From Bacteroidales bacterium (GTDB taxonomy: Bacteria; Bacteroidota; Bacteroidia; Bacteroidales; WCHB1-69), in the NCBI GenBank assembly GCA_017395245.1, contig JAFPVR010000068.1, positions 1-64,000 on the forward strand: a stretch of 64,000 bases of DNA. The letters run 5' to 3'. Position 1 is the stretch's first letter. Each line of letters opens with the position of its first letter. The notes under the pieces are model-generated. The model did not search any database and had not been told where the DNA came from. It was given only the letters and a program-made list of their open reading frames with translations. The translations under genes and the position numbers were made by a program. Below are positions 63,301 through 64,000 of the stretch, one piece after another.

Positions 63301-64000
63301 CACGCCCGTCACCATCGATGCCAGTCAAGAGCTGTGGTACGGCATTTATTTGGAATCTCCAGCCGGCACCTATCCCATCTATGTAGGCTCCCCATACGTA
63401 AAGAAGGGGCTCATCTCCAAAACTGCAACCGATTCAGACAACGACTGGGTTGAATACCTTGCCAACTCCTATTATCACAACACATACTGTTTTGTGCTGA
63501 ACGCCACGGTTGAAGACGCTCCCCTTTCGTTGACGAATTATCAAATCGACCGCAACGTAACAACAGTTGGCACAACTGGAAACACCTTCTATGACGACAG
63601 TATTACTTACAACGGCACCTACAACTACGACGTATGGGCGGTGTGGAGCAACGGCTGCAAGGCACCCATACGGGGCAGCATAACCGTGAGCGGGCTCTGC
63701 GACCCGGCAGGCCAGACCTACACCCAAGAGGCCTGCGAGAGTTATACCTGGTACGGGACACCTTACAACACATCAGGCACTTACCACCACACCTACCTTG
63801 ATGGCGGCGGCTGCCCGGTCTTGGACACGTTAGTGCTGACCATCCATACCGGCACGCACAATGTGGAAACAAAATCCGCATGCGAAAGTTACACCTGGCA
63901 TGGAACAACTTACACTTCATCAGGCATTTACCAGTATTACTACGACAATGCATACGGATGTGCCAGCGTGGACACGCTGCATCTGACCATAAACCACGGC
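60368..64000 (+). CDS. C10 (streptopain-like) cysteine protease with surface modules, truncated by window end
   Basis: An open frame runs from the ATG at 60368 to the last base (1211 codons, no stop), so the C-terminus is outside. Signal/anchor 1-26; Spi-type inhibitory propeptide about 30-140 (YNWRMGRSVSPEQAQ, then FYVFDFGGQFVMVSAD). The C10 catalytic domain spans about 150-380 with C199 in TGCVATAMAQI and H337 in GGHAFVCDGY, then FHFNWGWGG. After it come two choice-of-anchor-like modules, each followed by a fibronectin-type domain interrupted by a jelly-roll insert (YKVSLLQRFSSEDLVPYHN and its second copy). Finally there are two CxSYxW repeats like those of the 2090-residue protein. A T9SS tail is expected beyond the window. 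It is a secreted protease made as an inactive precursor. Confidence 0.9.
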   Translation, partial: MKNKRLLRLFYILYISILAINNSLSASPVDSTMARKAATHFYNWRMGRSVSPEQAQLTYVEQIPSQQSAGGLQTEQVNAFYVFDFGGQFVMVSADTRVLPILAYSTETGFSGDDVPETLGWFLDMYTQQIAYAIQHLSDADCEENVNAWNQWLSNEMPVMATAATVGPLVQTSWSQSYPYNAQCPEDPSGSGGHVVTGCVATAMAQIIRYWQYPTQGIGSHSYSGDYGVQSVDFSAATYDYSLMPLSLSPSSPEAQINEVAKLMYHCGVSVDMIYGTNGSGASTHNAAYALNTYFGYSGVIEKYRSSYTDENWIALLKGELNNLRPILYSGSGTGGHAFVCDGYDNSNSFHFNWGWGGYYDGYYTLSSLTPGGNNFSSGQQAVIGIDASQPLIQAGVSSMTFLTEAGTISASQSTPILTAHLSSGITATVTGNFKISTDNTNFYTSLTLGSTGGTLYVRHEPTSTSGTEYGFVTLVSGSVQETFYLKGILFDNTPHCLPPENLNVSSQDLHSISLHWDAPVIDPDPHTLSWSSQTYTTNLGIGNNYKVSLLQRFSSEDLVPYHNQALTSITFYARSGISTFKAVVYQGGSYNGGYDAGTQVLSQNIPLSSLTMNAWNTVTLNTPVMVDATQELWFGIYVESASTSLPVSNQEIMPTKGCIMGTHNAESVSWSELSQTYSFCLLGTVKNAQAITNYTISRDGSTLATTSSTNYTDHVTGTNTYHYTVTANWSNGCSASAQRSITNVMSISASPKILSFYSNHGHGTLVKTVAVGGIGLSSAINISVTGNFLVSTNGTAFATSATLPKTGGILYVKYAPTSNNSEYETGLMTLTSGNSNATVSLAGQSCDECNPPQNLVISQSGNTVGLSWNAPAAQVITQQPLTWYENTDFIGFGSANSSIQRYIVHRFDTNDLAPYHGKRLTAVSFIASPDVTTYRIVVYQGGKIRTATYLQSGTQVVNQNVDISSLTMGYWNTIPLNTPVTIDASQELWYGIYLESPAGTYPIYVGSPYVKKGLISKTATDSDNDWVEYLANSYYHNTYCFVLNATVEDAPLSLTNYQIDRNVTTVGTTGNTFYDDSITYNGTYNYDVWAVWSNGCKAPIRGSITVSGLCDPAGQTYTQEACESYTWYGTPYNTSGTYHHTYLDGGGCPVLDTLVLTIHTGTHNVETKSACESYTWHGTTYTSSGIYQYYYDNAYGCASVDTLHLTINHG

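Overview
The window looks like the chromosome of an uncultured Bacteroidales-type bacterium (phylum Bacteroidota). Five lines of evidence support this. At least twelve transcription units start with the phylum's TAnnTTTG -7 element (variants TATCTTTG, TATTTTTG, TAATTTTG, TACCTTTG, TACTTTTG). Two proteins end in type IX secretion (T9SS) type A sorting domains. There is an S46 dipeptidyl-peptidase, a C10 (streptopain-like) protease, and FISUMP/CARDB/collagen-like giant surface proteins. No rRNA, transposase, integrase, prophage or CRISPR array is visible.

Layout. 1-4.1 kb: end of a 2-oxoacid:ferredoxin oxidoreductase operon, an unknown membrane protein, tRNA-Pro(GGG) and an SDR-type L-threonine 3-dehydrogenase. 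4.1-6.3 kb: an ECF sigma factor carrying a membrane segment and an outer tail, coupled to an outer-membrane barrel. 6.5-14.5 kb: PlsC-like acyltransferase, S46 peptidase, AtoE-type short-chain fatty-acid transporter, porin and a gate-domain membrane protein. 14.7-26 kb: a 16-bp tandem array, a TPR histidine kinase plus LuxR-type regulator, a small T9SS-sorted protein and a 2485-residue collagen-like/FISUMP protein. 26-32.6 kb: DUF5618-like protein, ROK kinase, phosphoglucomutase, an unknown protein and ADP-forming acyl-CoA synthetase. 32.6-35.2 kb: an AT-rich islet (NYN ribonuclease-like gene, a stem-rich leader RNA, two envelope proteins) bounded by two copies of the 3' end of the acyl-CoA synthetase gene. 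35.3-40.8 kb: DsbD, Lnt and an AAA/PD-(D/E)XK protein. 40.9-64 kb: a four-gene operon of very large secreted proteins followed by a C10 protease gene that runs off the window.

How it fits together. The metabolic genes (2-oxoacid oxidoreductase, threonine dehydrogenase, ADP-forming acyl-CoA synthetase, fatty-acid transporter, S46 and C10 peptidases) suggest a peptide- and amino-acid-fermenting life style. About a third of the window encodes modular adhesin-like surface proteins, most of which lack their own T9SS sorting tail and sit next to a gene that has one.

Two repeat families run through the intergenic DNA. One is a roughly 28-bp palindrome with arms GTAGAGACG...CGTCTCTAC, which also lies in frame inside the sigma-factor gene and supplies stop codons of two genes. 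The other is a set of short-word tracts (ATAGGCA, AATAACC, AATGATG, CTAATCA, TTCAAG types) placed mainly in 5' leaders. Starts were corrected to the ATG downstream of a -7 element wherever the longest frame began with TTG or GTG upstream of, or on, the promoter.
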